64,000 bases of DNA from Massilibacteroides vaginae (GCF_900178525.1 NZ_FXDJ01000007.1:558001-622000), one strand, 5' to 3'; counted from the stretch's first letter, positions 28,555-37,429 are shown. A program made the numbers and translations. Notes: generated by a model not told the origin, from the letters alone.

Positions 28555-30777
28555 ATGAACAAAACAGAGACATTTTTCACGCCCGAGGAGAAAAGCATCT
28601 TCTTTTCGGAATATAAAAAACTATTACGTAACTTATATTCGTCGCTTGAGAAAGAAGACATACGCAAGATGCGTATTTTACTGAATGAAATCGTATCGTT
28701 AGATTGTTACGGAAGGGATAGAAACGGCATCAACGGCTTAGTCAGAAATATCAGTACAGCCCTGATAGCTACGTCCGAAATCGGACTTAAGCGCACTTCT
28801 ATTCTGGCACTCTTGCTTTACAGACCCGTTTTAAAAGGGGCGATCAATCTTGATCAGGTTGAGAAAACGTTTAACGCTGATGTTACGCTGATTATTCGCC
28901 GACTACTGAAAACTTCCGATCTGTATGCACGAAATACAGTGATCAATTCGGAAAATTTCCATCGTTTGCTGTTTTCGTTTGCCGAGGATGTGCGCGTGAT
29001 TCTGATCATGATTGCCGACCGTCTCTGCCTGATGCGTATGGGCAAACAATTAAAAGAGGAAACCGACCGGAAACGGTTGGCCATGGAGGCGTCTTACCTG
29101 TATGCTCCGCTTGCACATCGTTTGGGTTTATACACCATTAAAAGTGAGCTGGAAGACTTATCGCTCAAATACATGGACAATAAACAGTACCTCTTTATCA
29201 AACAGAAATTAAACGAAACCAAACGCTCGCGTGATGCCTATATTGAAGAGTTTATTCGCCCGGTTCAAGAAAAATTAATCCAGTCGGGACTGGTTTTCGA
29301 TATTAAAGGAAGAACCAAATCAATCTTTTCCATCAACAATAAGCTGAAGAAACAGCAACTGGAATTTGAAGACATCTACGATCTTTTTGCTATTCGGATT
29401 GTTATTGAAACGCCTATAGATAAAGAACGTTCGGATTGTTGGCAAGCTTACTCCATTATCACGGACATGTATCAACCGAATCCCAAACGGATGAAGGACT
29501 GGATATCTATTCCTAAATCAAATGGTTATGAAAGTTTGCATATTACCGTACTTGGTCCTCAGAATAAATGGGTAGAAGTACAGATCCGCACCGTACGTAT
29601 GGACGAGATTGCGGAAAAAGGGTTGGCCGCGCACTGGAAATACAAAGGGGTAAAGGAGGAGAACGGGTTAGACGAGTTCCTCACCAATGTAAGAGCGGCA
29701 TTAGAGGCAAACAGTAATAATCCGATGGACTTGATGAAAGAGTTCAAAATGGATTTGTATAAAGATGAAATATACGTCTTTACTCCCACCGGCGAATTGA
29801 TTAAATTACCCAAAGGAGCAACCGTACTCGATTTTGCCTTCTCGATTCATTCTAAGATAGGAAGCCGTTGTATTTCTGCCAAGGTGAACGACAGGAATGT
29901 GTCGATCAAGCATATTCTCAATAATGGAGACTCGGTTACGATAATCACCTCTCCTACCCAATCTCCGAAAAGAGACTGGCTGAATTTTGTCAGCACAACT
30001 AAAGCGCGCGCCCGAATAAAGCAGGCTTTGCGGGAAGAAGCAGCCAAGACGGTAGATTTTGCGAAAGAGATGTTGCAGCGTCGTTTCAAGAACAGAAAAA
30101 TCGACCTGGAGGAACCGGTTCTGATGCGTTACATCAAGAAGAAGGGGTATAAAACGGTTACTGATTTTTATCTGGATATCTCCGAAGAGCGGCTTGACCT
30201 GAACCAGATCATCGACCAATACATCGAGTTGGATAAAAAAGAAAAGGAAGCTTTTGAGCACACTGAAGTTCGCAGCGCGGAAGATTATATTACCACAACA
30301 GAAGTCGAAGAAAGATCTTCTCAGCAGGATGTATTGGTGATAGATAAGAACCTGAGGGGGATAGAATACAAGCTGGCTAAATGTTGTAACCCGATCTATG
30401 GAGACGATGTGTTCGGCTTTGTTTCTACACAGGGAATCAAGGTGCACCGCACCGACTGCCCGAACGCGCAGGAATTATTCACCCGCTTTGGCTATCGCAT
30501 TATTCGTGCACGCTGGAGTGGTAAAGGTGATAGTGGATACGTGGTAACACTACGAGTTACAGGAAGAGATGACATCACGATCGTAACAAACATTACTTCC
30601 GTAATCAGTAAAGAAAACGGTGTAACGCTGCGTTCGTTAAATATTGATTCGGTAGACGGTATCTTCCAGGGGAACTTTTCCGTAATGGTGCGAGACACCA
30701 CTTCACTAACGATTCTGACCAAGAAAATAAAGACTGTAAAGGGCGTTAAAGCCGTAGAGCGTTTAAACAAGTTGTGA
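28555..30777 (+). CDS. rel: RelA/SpoT-family (p)ppGpp synthetase with degenerate HD domain
   Basis: 740 residues; GTG 28552 is followed at once by ATG 28555, which is preferred. HD-region remnant (about 45-170), synthetase domain (about 235-350; GRTKSIFSINNK, YDLFAIRIV, GYESLHITV, VEVQIRT, AAHWKYKG), TGS (about 400-460; VFTPTGELIKLPKGATVLDF), a zinc-finger-like region with KCCNPIYGDD, and ACT (about 665-735). Where hydrolases have LLHDxxED this protein reads LLYRPVLKG, and DRLHNMR is DRLCLMR, so hydrolase activity is probably lost. Likely a RelA-like synthetase; another protein would supply hydrolase activity. Confidence 0.92.
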   Translation: MNKTETFFTPEEKSIFFSEYKKLLRNLYSSLEKEDIRKMRILLNEIVSLDCYGRDRNGINGLVRNISTALIATSEIGLKRTSILALLLYRPVLKGAINLDQVEKTFNADVTLIIRRLLKTSDLYARNTVINSENFHRLLFSFAEDVRVILIMIADRLCLMRMGKQLKEETDRKRLAMEASYLYAPLAHRLGLYTIKSELEDLSLKYMDNKQYLFIKQKLNETKRSRDAYIEEFIRPVQEKLIQSGLVFDIKGRTKSIFSINNKLKKQQLEFEDIYDLFAIRIVIETPIDKERSDCWQAYSIITDMYQPNPKRMKDWISIPKSNGYESLHITVLGPQNKWVEVQIRTVRMDEIAEKGLAAHWKYKGVKEENGLDEFLTNVRAALEANSNNPMDLMKEFKMDLYKDEIYVFTPTGELIKLPKGATVLDFAFSIHSKIGSRCISAKVNDRNVSIKHILNNGDSVTIITSPTQSPKRDWLNFVSTTKARARIKQALREEAAKTVDFAKEMLQRRFKNRKIDLEEPVLMRYIKKKGYKTVTDFYLDISEERLDLNQIIDQYIELDKKEKEAFEHTEVRSAEDYITTTEVEERSSQQDVLVIDKNLRGIEYKLAKCCNPIYGDDVFGFVSTQGIKVHRTDCPNAQELFTRFGYRIIRARWSGKGDSGYVVTLRVTGRDDITIVTNITSVISKENGVTLRSLNIDSVDGIFQGNFSVMVRDTTSLTILTKKIKTVKGVKAVERLNKL

Positions 30778-30783
30778 TGTTTC

Positions 30784-30804
30784 AACTCCGCGCCATGCGG
30801 AGTT
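30784..30804. terminator. Short hairpin between convergent rel and the nucleotidyltransferase
   Basis: AACTCCGC / GCGGAGTT with a GCCAT loop, 6 bp past the rel stop and 2 bp before the stop of the converging gene. No long T-run, so termination strength is uncertain. Confidence 0.55.
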
Positions 30805-30806
30805 CC

Positions 30807-32234
30807 TTAACATTCTTTCAACCCCATTTCCGCGGCTTTCTGAAGCATAAAGGCACGGGCTGCTTCGTATTCATTCGGGATTATTCCATCCAGAATAGCG
30901 TCTTTTATCAACTCTTTCAGTTCACCCACCGGACGGGAAGGAGTGAGACCGAATGTCTTCATTATTTCTTCGCCCGATACAGGTGGCTGAAAGTTGCGAA
31001 CCCTGTCTTTCTCTTCGATCTCGGCCAATTTGCCTCGCACGATCTTGAAATTATTCAGGAAGCGGCGTACTTTCTCCGGATTTTTGCTGGTGATATCCGC
31101 TTCGCAAAGCAACATAAGCTCATCCACATCGTCTCCGGCGTCAAACAGTAATCTGCGTACAGCCGAGTCCGTTACTTCGTCATCTGCCAGGGCGATAGGC
31201 CGCATGTGAAGCAATACCATTTTCTGAACAAACTTCATTTTCTCATTCATCGGCAACTTCATCCGTTTAAAAATGGCAGGAAGCATCTTTTCTCCAATAA
31301 AATTATGATTGTGGAAAGTCCATCCTTGCTTAGCATCCCAGCGTTTTGTGGCCGGTTTAGCAATATCGTGCAATAATGCAGCCCACCTCAACCAAAGATT
31401 ATCCGACGTCTTCGCCAAGCGGTCAAGCACCATCAGGGTATGCGAAAAATTATCTTTATGCCCGATCCCTTCCTTTGTTTCCGCTCCTTTCAGCGCATCG
31501 AGTTCGGGGAATATAAGCGCAAGCAAACCACATTTATCCAGCAAATCAAAACCCACCGAAGGTTTAGGCGAGAGAATAATCTTATTTAATTCATCTATAA
31601 TACGCTCACCGGAAATAATATGAATGCGCTCCTTATTACGTTCAATCGCGTCGAAGGTTTCGGGTTCAATATCAAAACCCAGCTGAGTGGCAAAACGAAT
31701 ACCACGCATCATGCGGAGAGGATCATCACTGAATGTTATATCGGGATCAAGCGGAGTACGTATAATACGATCTTCCATATCATACAAACCGTCAAAAGGA
31801 TCTACCAATTCGCCATAACGATTCCGGTTCAAACAAATAGCCAACGCGTTAATTGTAAAATCCCGCCGGTTCTGGTCGTCTTCAAGCGTACCATCTTCAA
31901 CAACGGGCTTACGACTGTCGTGTGTATACGACTCCTTACGGGCGCCAACAAACTCAAGCTCGAACTCACGGGTTTTGATCAAAGCGGTTCCGAAGTTTTT
32001 AAAGACAGACAAAGAAGCCTTACGCCCGATTTTCTTCGCCACCTGTTCAGCCAGGGCAATCCCGCTTCCCACGGTAACGATGTCAATATCCTTAGAAGGG
32101 CGACACAGAAAGATATCCCGCACATAACCGCCCACCACATAAGCCTCAACACCCAATTCATCCGCAGCTTCCGAAACCAAATGAAATGGCTTTGCTGATA
32201 TATATTGTAATAATTCGTCTTTACTTAAATACAT
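30807..32234 (-). CDS. CCA tRNA nucleotidyltransferase / poly(A) polymerase family protein with HD domain
   Basis: 475 residues. Class II nucleotidyltransferase head: [11 protein letters not shown] (about 30-40), the DID metal motif in [10 protein letters not shown], and [11 protein letters not shown]. The RNA/ATP-binding motif [18 protein letters not shown] follows, then an HD domain ([19 protein letters not shown]). In this phylum a single protein of this type usually adds CCA to tRNA; sequence alone does not exclude poly(A) polymerase activity. Confidence 0.9.
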   Translation of the reverse strand: MYLSKDELLQYISAKPFHLVSEAADELGVEAYVVGGYVRDIFLCRPSKDIDIVTVGSGIALAEQVAKKIGRKASLSVFKNFGTALIKTREFELEFVGARKESYTHDSRKPVVEDGTLEDDQNRRDFTINALAICLNRNRYGELVDPFDGLYDMEDRIIRTPLDPDITFSDDPLRMMRGIRFATQLGFDIEPETFDAIERNKERIHIISGERIIDELNKIILSPKPSVGFDLLDKCGLLALIFPELDALKGAETKEGIGHKDNFSHTLMVLDRLAKTSDNLWLRWAALLHDIAKPATKRWDAKQGWTFHNHNFIGEKMLPAIFKRMKLPMNEKMKFVQKMVLLHMRPIALADDEVTDSAVRRLLFDAGDDVDELMLLCEADITSKNPEKVRRFLNNFKIVRGKLAEIEEKDRVRNFQPPVSGEEIMKTFGLTPSRPVGELKELIKDAILDGIIPNEYEAARAFMLQKAAEMGLKEC

Positions 32235-32289
32235 TCGTTTTATTGATCTTTTTCAGGCTGCAAAGATAAATAAAATCCGCAACGCATCC

Positions 32290-32835
32290 TTATACCCGAC
32301 AAGACGGATCCGCACAAATCATCCTCACCGCTTGCCTGATCGAAGTAAGTCCGAATGCTTCGGGGTCGAGTTTTTCTTTTGGCACAATCACAATTTCAGC
32401 AGCATCATCCCCGGCAACCGCCACATCAAACGAGTCTACCTCACAAAGAAAGAACATATCCACCGTGTGCACATCAAATCCGGAATAAGGATAAATATTC
32501 GGCAAAGAAAACAAATACACCAACGACAAAATATCCAAACCCGTTTCCTCCTTCACCTCCCTACGGGCAGACTCTTCAGCAGTTTCATACATATCAGAAA
32601 AACCTCCCGGCAGATCCAAAGTACCTTTAGCCGGATCCTTACTACGCTTTACAACCAGAAAATTATCCGCCCTGTCCTTAATAAAACAAGCCACAGCCGC
32701 AGAAGGATTAAAATAATAAACAAAACCGCAAGTCGTACACTTCTTAGCTTTCTCATTAACCCCAACAAACCCCTTAGCACCACAGCGAGGACAAAACTCA
32801 AATTGAAAAAGAGGGTGCTTTATCGATGCATCCAT
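32290..32835 (-). CDS. NUDIX hydrolase with N-terminal zinc ribbon
   Basis: 181 residues. A four-cysteine zinc ribbon (CPRCGAKG, then CTTCGFVYY; residues about 15-40) precedes a NUDIX box (about 78-100) beginning GGFSDMYETAEESARREVKE. The layout is that of NADH-pyrophosphatase-like NUDIX proteins, but without the NudC-specific extension, so the substrate is open. Stands alone on the minus strand. Confidence 0.88.
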   Translation of the reverse strand: MDASIKHPLFQFEFCPRCGAKGFVGVNEKAKKCTTCGFVYYFNPSAAVACFIKDRADNFLVVKRSKDPAKGTLDLPGGFSDMYETAEESARREVKEETGLDILSLVYLFSLPNIYPYSGFDVHTVDMFFLCEVDSFDVAVAGDDAAEIVIVPKEKLDPEAFGLTSIRQAVRMICADPSCRV

Positions 32836-33166
32836 AAATTATTATTTTACACGTTAAAAAAGACCATTTAAAACCCCCAAAAATCCACCTTAAAAACACA
32901 TTGAAATTCAAGGACTAAAAACATAAAGGTTATTTTTCAAAAAATATCCTTTATTTTCCGAAAGATAACCTTTGTTTTTTAAAACATAAAGGATATACAA
33001 AAAACTCTTCAATAATTTAAGAGCCTTTTACTCGCATAAATTAGTTGTTATTGGTGCTATAATTTTTTCCCGGCAAAGAAGATTATTAACAAGGACTTTT
33101 TTGCTTATTTTCATATAAAATCCTATCTTTCGAACGTATTTATGTTAGCCTGTAATAAGTTTGCCA
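32836..33166. other. Gene-free stretch between NUDIX and TPR regulator genes
   Basis: 331 bp of AT-rich DNA. It holds repeat copy C (about 32880-33000) and should contain the promoter of the plus-strand TPR regulator; no clear TAnnTTTG box was identified. Confidence 0.5.
32880..33000 (-). repeat. Dispersed 21-bp-phased repeat element, copy C (rearranged)
   Basis: Two outer motifs are on the minus strand (ATAAAGGTTAT ending at 32933; ATAAAGGATAT ending at 32996) and two inner ones on the plus strand (ATATCC at 32944, ATAACC at 32965). The inner pair is 21 bp apart, and the outer pair is separated by three times 21 bp, as if the central block had flipped. Confidence 0.65.
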
Positions 33167-34918
33167 ATGAAAAACCGAATGTATTTCTATACACTTGTAT
33201 TTTTGTTCGTTTTCACTTTTTTCTCATGTGATAAGCAGCACACGCTAAAGGAGTTAGCTCAGGCCGATACCCTGATGCAAACCTCCCCCGACAGCGCCTT
33301 ATTATTACTTGAATCTATTCCTTCCCCGGAAAAGATGAAAAAAAAAGATTACGCCCTATATTGCCTGCTGCTGACAGAAGCCCGGGATAAGAATTACTAT
33401 CAATTCACCTCAGATTCGGTGATACGGGTGGCTGCGGAGTATTATGAAGCAACAGATGACAAACGTAAACTCCTCAAAACATATTATTATATGGGGCGTG
33501 TCTATCAGGAACTGAAAGAAATACCTTATGCTTTGGAATATTACCTGAAAGCGGAAAACTCAATTCAGAATAATATTGAAGATGCAAGACTGATGTCACG
33601 TATATATAATAGTATCGGAAGTATATATACGATGTTGCATATCTATGATGATGCTATGGAGGCTTATAAAAACGCGGAACGCTATTTAGTTGTTTGTGGA
33701 GATTCTGTTGGTATTCCTTTTGTGTTGAGAAACATTGCACGGATTTATCATGTGACAGAAAAACAGGATAGTGCTGTTTTATATTATAAACAGACAATTG
33801 AAAAAGCAAAAAAAATAAAAAACCAACGTGCTTTGATTTCGTCCTTAATAGAGATTGCAGGACTATACACCGAACGTGGAGATTACAAGAAAGCAAGCGC
33901 CTGTCTGTCAGAAGTCTCTGGATTAAAACCAAACAAATCGGACTCCGAACAATTAGCCTCTGTCTATGCCCGCTATTATCACTATACCGGCAAGATCGAC
34001 TCTGCTTTATTCTTTTTAAATCAATGCTTACAAAGCAGAAACAGCTATACCAAAACGGCATCCTACCACAAGCTCTACCAGATTGCAAAAGATAAACAAG
34101 AGTATAAACAGGCACTTGATTACGCTGACCAATATTATGCATATAAAGATACTTTAGCACAGAAAATGGAGAGAGAAGAAAGTTTGCGGATTCAGAACCT
34201 GTATAACTATCAGAAAATAATCCGGGAGAATGAACAATTACAACATGAACATAATAAAAAACAACAGCAAATTATTTATTTATTCTGCCTATTCCTTTTC
34301 TCCTTCCTTTTAGGTATTCTCTTCTTCTTTTACCAAAAACTGCGTAGAAAAAACGAACGTTTACTTCATGAAAAACTATTACGATTGAAAGAAGAATCAT
34401 ATAAGAATAGTCAAAAACAGCTTACAGAAAATCTAAATCAAATAAAACACTTAGAATATAAACTACAGGAAAACGAACAGAAATTAGATCAAGCAGAAAA
34501 AAACTTAATAGAAAAATATAAAGATTTATTACAACAAGATAATATCCGCATTGAATTAGCGAGTGAAAGTAAACAGCTTCAATATGAACGATTCTATTCT
34601 ACCTCCATTTATAATCAGTTAAAGAATACAACCAGTCAGAAATTTATGCCGGACATAGTTTGGAAAGAACTCAAAACAACTATAGACGAAATCTTTGATC
34701 AATTCGGAGGGAAATTGACGAGCCATTACCCAAAGATATCTGAAAAAGATTTAAGGATTTGTTATCTAATCAAAACAAAATTTTCCGTTAATGAAATCGC
34801 TGATTTCTTAGGATTAAGCAAATCGGCTATCTCCCAAAGTCGTAAACGTATGTATGAAAAAATATATGGAATCCCCGGTTCCAGTGAAGACTTAGATCGA
34901 TTTATTGACAGCCTATAA
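33167..34918 (+). CDS. Membrane-anchored TPR regulator with C-terminal helix-turn-helix
   Basis: 583 residues from ATG 33167 (the longer frame starts at TTG). A signal segment with lipobox-like FTFFSC (about residue 21), a row of TPR repeats (about 25-355; for example YYMGRVYQELKEIPYALEYY), one membrane helix (about 367-390), a charged coiled coil (about 395-480) and a C-terminal helix-turn-helix (about 530-560; VNEIADFLGLSKSAISQSRK). This design is common in Bacteroidota: TPRs outside, DNA-binding end inside, sensing at the envelope. It directly precedes the bacteriocin-type locus and is the best candidate for its regulator. Confidence 0.85.
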   Translation: MKNRMYFYTLVFLFVFTFFSCDKQHTLKELAQADTLMQTSPDSALLLLESIPSPEKMKKKDYALYCLLLTEARDKNYYQFTSDSVIRVAAEYYEATDDKRKLLKTYYYMGRVYQELKEIPYALEYYLKAENSIQNNIEDARLMSRIYNSIGSIYTMLHIYDDAMEAYKNAERYLVVCGDSVGIPFVLRNIARIYHVTEKQDSAVLYYKQTIEKAKKIKNQRALISSLIEIAGLYTERGDYKKASACLSEVSGLKPNKSDSEQLASVYARYYHYTGKIDSALFFLNQCLQSRNSYTKTASYHKLYQIAKDKQEYKQALDYADQYYAYKDTLAQKMEREESLRIQNLYNYQKIIRENEQLQHEHNKKQQQIIYLFCLFLFSFLLGILFFFYQKLRRKNERLLHEKLLRLKEESYKNSQKQLTENLNQIKHLEYKLQENEQKLDQAEKNLIEKYKDLLQQDNIRIELASESKQLQYERFYSTSIYNQLKNTTSQKFMPDIVWKELKTTIDEIFDQFGGKLTSHYPKISEKDLRICYLIKTKFSVNEIADFLGLSKSAISQSRKRMYEKIYGIPGSSEDLDRFIDSL

Positions 34919-34932
34919 TTTTTTCTTTTAGA

Positions 34933-34987
34933 GTTGACAGTTTGTTGACAAAACACAGCAGAGACAAAATGTCAACTAAATGTCAAC
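34933..34987. promoter_or_regulatory. Candidate operator: 18-bp inverted repeat made of paired heptamers
   Basis: GTTGACA at 34933 and 34944, and TGTCAAC at 34970 and 34981: two direct pairs, each with an 11-bp period, facing each other across a 19-bp spacer. The arms pair at 16 of 18 positions. They end 31 bp upstream of the TAGTTTTG box of the DUF3244 gene, a fitting place for an activator. An RNA hairpin (terminator of the TPR gene) is the alternative, but no T-run follows. Confidence 0.6.
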
Positions 34988-35018
34988 TAAAAAACAACAC
35001 AAAACAAAATAATGGATT

Positions 35019-35026
35019 TAGTTTTG
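35019..35026 (+). promoter_or_regulatory. Candidate -7 box for the bacteriocin-type operon
   Basis: TAGTTTTG matches TAnnTTTG, 25 bp before ATG 35052. The expected -33 TTTG is missing, consistent with a need for an activator. Confidence 0.5.
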
Positions 35027-35051
35027 TGAGAAATCAATCTAAGTAAGAGAC

Positions 35052-35411
35052 ATGAAAAAACATCTACATTACATCGCGTTATTACTTTTTTTATTTATCC
35101 CCACATTTGTATGGAGTGATACTGTTCCAATTCAAGGAGATTGGACTCAAGGAGATTTACGCTCTGCTGGTTCTATTCCTTTCATTGTTGAAAAAGAAAA
35201 CAATACATTACACATACTCTCCCGTAAACATGTGGAGAATGTTTTGATACAGATTGTTTCTTTTGAAGGAGTTGTTTTCTATGAAGAGAGACACACACTC
35301 CTTAACAACGAAAATATTTCTATTACATTAAATAACCTTCCTGAAGGAAATTATACAATGGATTTTTTTCATAGAAATGGATTTTTGAGTGGTAAATTTA
35401 GCAATCCGTGA
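35052..35411 (+). CDS. DUF3244-type small secreted protein
   Basis: 119 residues with a signal peptide (cleavage near VWSD, residue 22) and a small beta-sandwich-like domain ending in LPEGNYTMDFFHRNGFLSGKF. This pattern (a C-terminal LPxGxY motif in a short exported protein) matches the DUF3244 family of Bacteroidales, function unknown. It is the first gene behind the operator-like repeat. Whether it belongs to the peptide system or is an immunity or accessory factor is inference. Confidence 0.7.
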   Translation: MKKHLHYIALLLFLFIPTFVWSDTVPIQGDWTQGDLRSAGSIPFIVEKENNTLHILSRKHVENVLIQIVSFEGVVFYEERHTLLNNENISITLNNLPEGNYTMDFFHRNGFLSGKFSNP

Positions 35412-35619
35412 CTTATAAATTTAATTTTAGCTGTTAGAACAACATGAAAATTTTCGGACAATATGATCAAATGCAATTGTCAAACATCATTTTTTCACGG
35501 GAAAGAGAAAACTTTATATTAGCTACTCAAAAGATAATTTTGCAGCTAAGTTATTACATCAGTATAGCTATATTCAGGACTTTTCCTCTATAGATTTTTT
35601 AGAATAAACACAGAATAAT
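35412..35619. other. Spacer with a possible coding remnant
   Basis: 208 bp. ATG 35444 opens a 49-codon frame ending at 35593, but a different frame (about 35468-35607) reads more like protein (HFFTGKRKLYISYSKDNFAA, then LHQYSYIQDFSSIDFLE) and has no start codon. This may be the tail of a lost gene; I do not recognise it. Confidence 0.3.
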
Positions 35620-37179
35620 ATGATATTATCTAGTTTTTTATATACGAGACACTCGCAACTACTAACTTCTATTCTTAAAATGGAAAAAGTAAAATATACA
35701 CAAATGTATTCGAGAGAGCTGTTTGACACAAGCCCACGTAACTCTACATTATTCGGGATTTCTGAAATGTTAGACAAGTATAATATTGAAACTGAATCAT
35801 ATCAGATAGAAGAGAAGGAAAAGATTAATCTTATTCCTACACCCTTTGTCGCTGAAACAGAGACTGAAAACATCCTCGTTTTATGTTGTGATAATGATAC
35901 AGTTACTTTCCTACGACAAGGCAAAAAGGAAAAAATGACTAAAGATTTTTTTATTTCAATTTGGGATGGTTCTATATTATTATTTGAAAAAAACAGCCAA
36001 TCTATAGAACCTGATTATATATTTAATAGATTAAAAAGTATTTCGATTGATGCATGTCTATTATATCTCTGTGCGTTTATATTTACATTTTTAACATTAC
36101 ATATTATTCCTGTTTGGAATAATACATGGATTTATTATATATTCATACTAAGTAATCTACTGGGAGCATATGTGAGTCTATTGTTATTCATGGAGATGTT
36201 TGAAAACACCCAAGAAAGGGCAAATAAAATATGCAAATTATTAAATCAAAAAAGCAATTGTGATGAAATAACAAACTCTGATCAAGGAAAGCTCTTTGGA
36301 GTTATAAGTTGGAGCGAAATTGGCTTAGCTTATTTTATAGTAAATGCTCTATTCGTTATTATTTACCCAATTTCTCTTTTTTCAATACTGTTTATTAATT
36401 CTTTTGCTCTGCTTTATACTTGTTGGAGCATTTGGTATCAGAATAAAGTAGGAAAATGGTGTGCACTCTGCTTATTAGTACAATCTGTTTTCATTTTTAA
36501 TTTTATTCTTGGGCTAATCTCTTTCGAATTAGTTTATTTGAAAATTGAATTTAGATTAATATGTTTTATTTTTTTTATATATGCTTTCTTGTTTTCGTTA
36601 ATATACTTGTCTAAGTATCCACTAATCTGGTTTTTTGAGAGGAATAATTTTAAAAAAGAACTTGCTCACTTTAAATCAGATAAAGATGTTTTTTCGGCAT
36701 TAGTGGAGAGACTGCCTCAAATACCTACTTATGATTTCAAATCATCTATATACAAAGGAAACAGAAATTCATCTTGTATAGTAACAATTATTACAAATCC
36801 TCATTGTACAGCTTGTACTATTTTACATAAAAAACTTAAAAGGGTTGAAAAACACATTGATGCTATTTGTATTCAATATGTGTTGGCAATAAATAATAAT
36901 GAAAAAGACAATGATGCACGTTTGCTTATAGCTGCAGCACTAAATAAGGACACTGAATTAATCGATCTCTGGTTTCAGACAAAGGACAAAAGTCTGTTAT
37001 ATCAAAAATATAGCTATGATCTGTATACAGACAATATCAACAAGGAGTATTTCAAACATAAGTCATTTGTGGAATACATAAATCCGAAAGGTACACCAAC
37101 TGTTTTGATTAATGGTGCTCAACTTCCAGATTATTATCATATAGATGACATAATAGAATCAAATTTAATCCCATTATAA
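35620..37179 (+). CDS. Pseudo-C39 / VKOR / thioredoxin fusion, disulfide-forming membrane protein
   Basis: 519 residues. Residues 1-125 resemble a C39 peptidase domain (LFGISEMLDKYNIET aligns with the exporter's LGISDAAESIGFRT; end with IWDGSILLFEKN), but the catalytic Cys and His are absent. A VKOR domain with about five membrane helices (about 145-345) carries a loop cysteine pair (ICKLLNQKSNC) and the active KWCALC. A thioredoxin-like domain (about 375-519) has HCTAC and the cis-Pro loop GTPTVLING. It would oxidise cysteines and re-oxidise itself with quinone, a DsbA/DsbB pair in one chain. Next gene: the six-cysteine precursor. Confidence 0.88.
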   Translation: MILSSFLYTRHSQLLTSILKMEKVKYTQMYSRELFDTSPRNSTLFGISEMLDKYNIETESYQIEEKEKINLIPTPFVAETETENILVLCCDNDTVTFLRQGKKEKMTKDFFISIWDGSILLFEKNSQSIEPDYIFNRLKSISIDACLLYLCAFIFTFLTLHIIPVWNNTWIYYIFILSNLLGAYVSLLLFMEMFENTQERANKICKLLNQKSNCDEITNSDQGKLFGVISWSEIGLAYFIVNALFVIIYPISLFSILFINSFALLYTCWSIWYQNKVGKWCALCLLVQSVFIFNFILGLISFELVYLKIEFRLICFIFFIYAFLFSLIYLSKYPLIWFFERNNFKKELAHFKSDKDVFSALVERLPQIPTYDFKSSIYKGNRNSSCIVTIITNPHCTACTILHKKLKRVEKHIDAICIQYVLAINNNEKDNDARLLIAAALNKDTELIDLWFQTKDKSLLYQKYSYDLYTDNINKEYFKHKSFVEYINPKGTPTVLINGAQLPDYYHIDDIIESNLIPL

Positions 37180-37231
37180 TCCCCGAAATAATGGGCTGCT
37201 TTTAAAGGGGATCATTTTAATTAATAAAATC

Positions 37232-37429
37232 ATGAAAAGGCGAATGAATTTTGGAAAAAAACTTTCAAAAATTGAATTGAAAAAAGTTAAGGGTGGAGGT
37301 TGTGGTTATGGTAGTCCATCAGGATCAGATGTTACATGTGTTCCTTATGGTGGAGCAGCAGGTGCTGAGCATATGGCTGGAGCAACAGGATGGTGGTGTT
37401 GTGGATGTTCCGCTACTGCTGGTTGCTAA
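37232..37429 (+). CDS. Double-glycine-leader peptide precursor, Cys-rich core
   Basis: 65 residues. A basic leader with KKLSKIELKKVKGG (GG at residues 21-22) matches leaders cut by C39 peptidases. The predicted 43-residue core begins GCGYGSPSG, is rich in Gly (11) and Ala (7), has WWCCGC near the end, and holds six cysteines (core positions 2, 14, 34, 35, 37, 43) plus seven Ser/Thr. An even Cys number suits three disulfides; a Cys, Ser or Thr could be glycosylated. Cleavage one residue later (22-23) is possible. It lies between the VKOR fusion and the propeller gene, with a hairpin just after its stop. Confidence 0.85.
   Translation: MKRRMNFGKKLSKIELKKVKGGGCGYGSPSGSDVTCVPYGGAAGAEHMAGATGWWCCGCSATAGC

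Noticed and set aside
29806-30447. 213-codon open frame opposite rel
   Set aside because: Antisense shadow of the rel coding sequence with no recognisable motif or start context.
31620-32198. 192-codon open frame opposite the nucleotidyltransferase
   Set aside because: Antisense to a well-supported gene; composition follows the opposite strand.
32332-32871. 179-codon open frame opposite the NUDIX gene
   Set aside because: Antisense shadow, Lys/Thr/Ser-rich low-information protein; the NUDIX motif on the other strand is clear.
33654-34160. 168-codon open frame opposite the TPR regulator
   Set aside because: Antisense shadow of the TPR repeats.
35444-35593. A second peptide precursor (49 codons)
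   Set aside because: No double-glycine leader and no Cys-rich core; the frame is probably chance.
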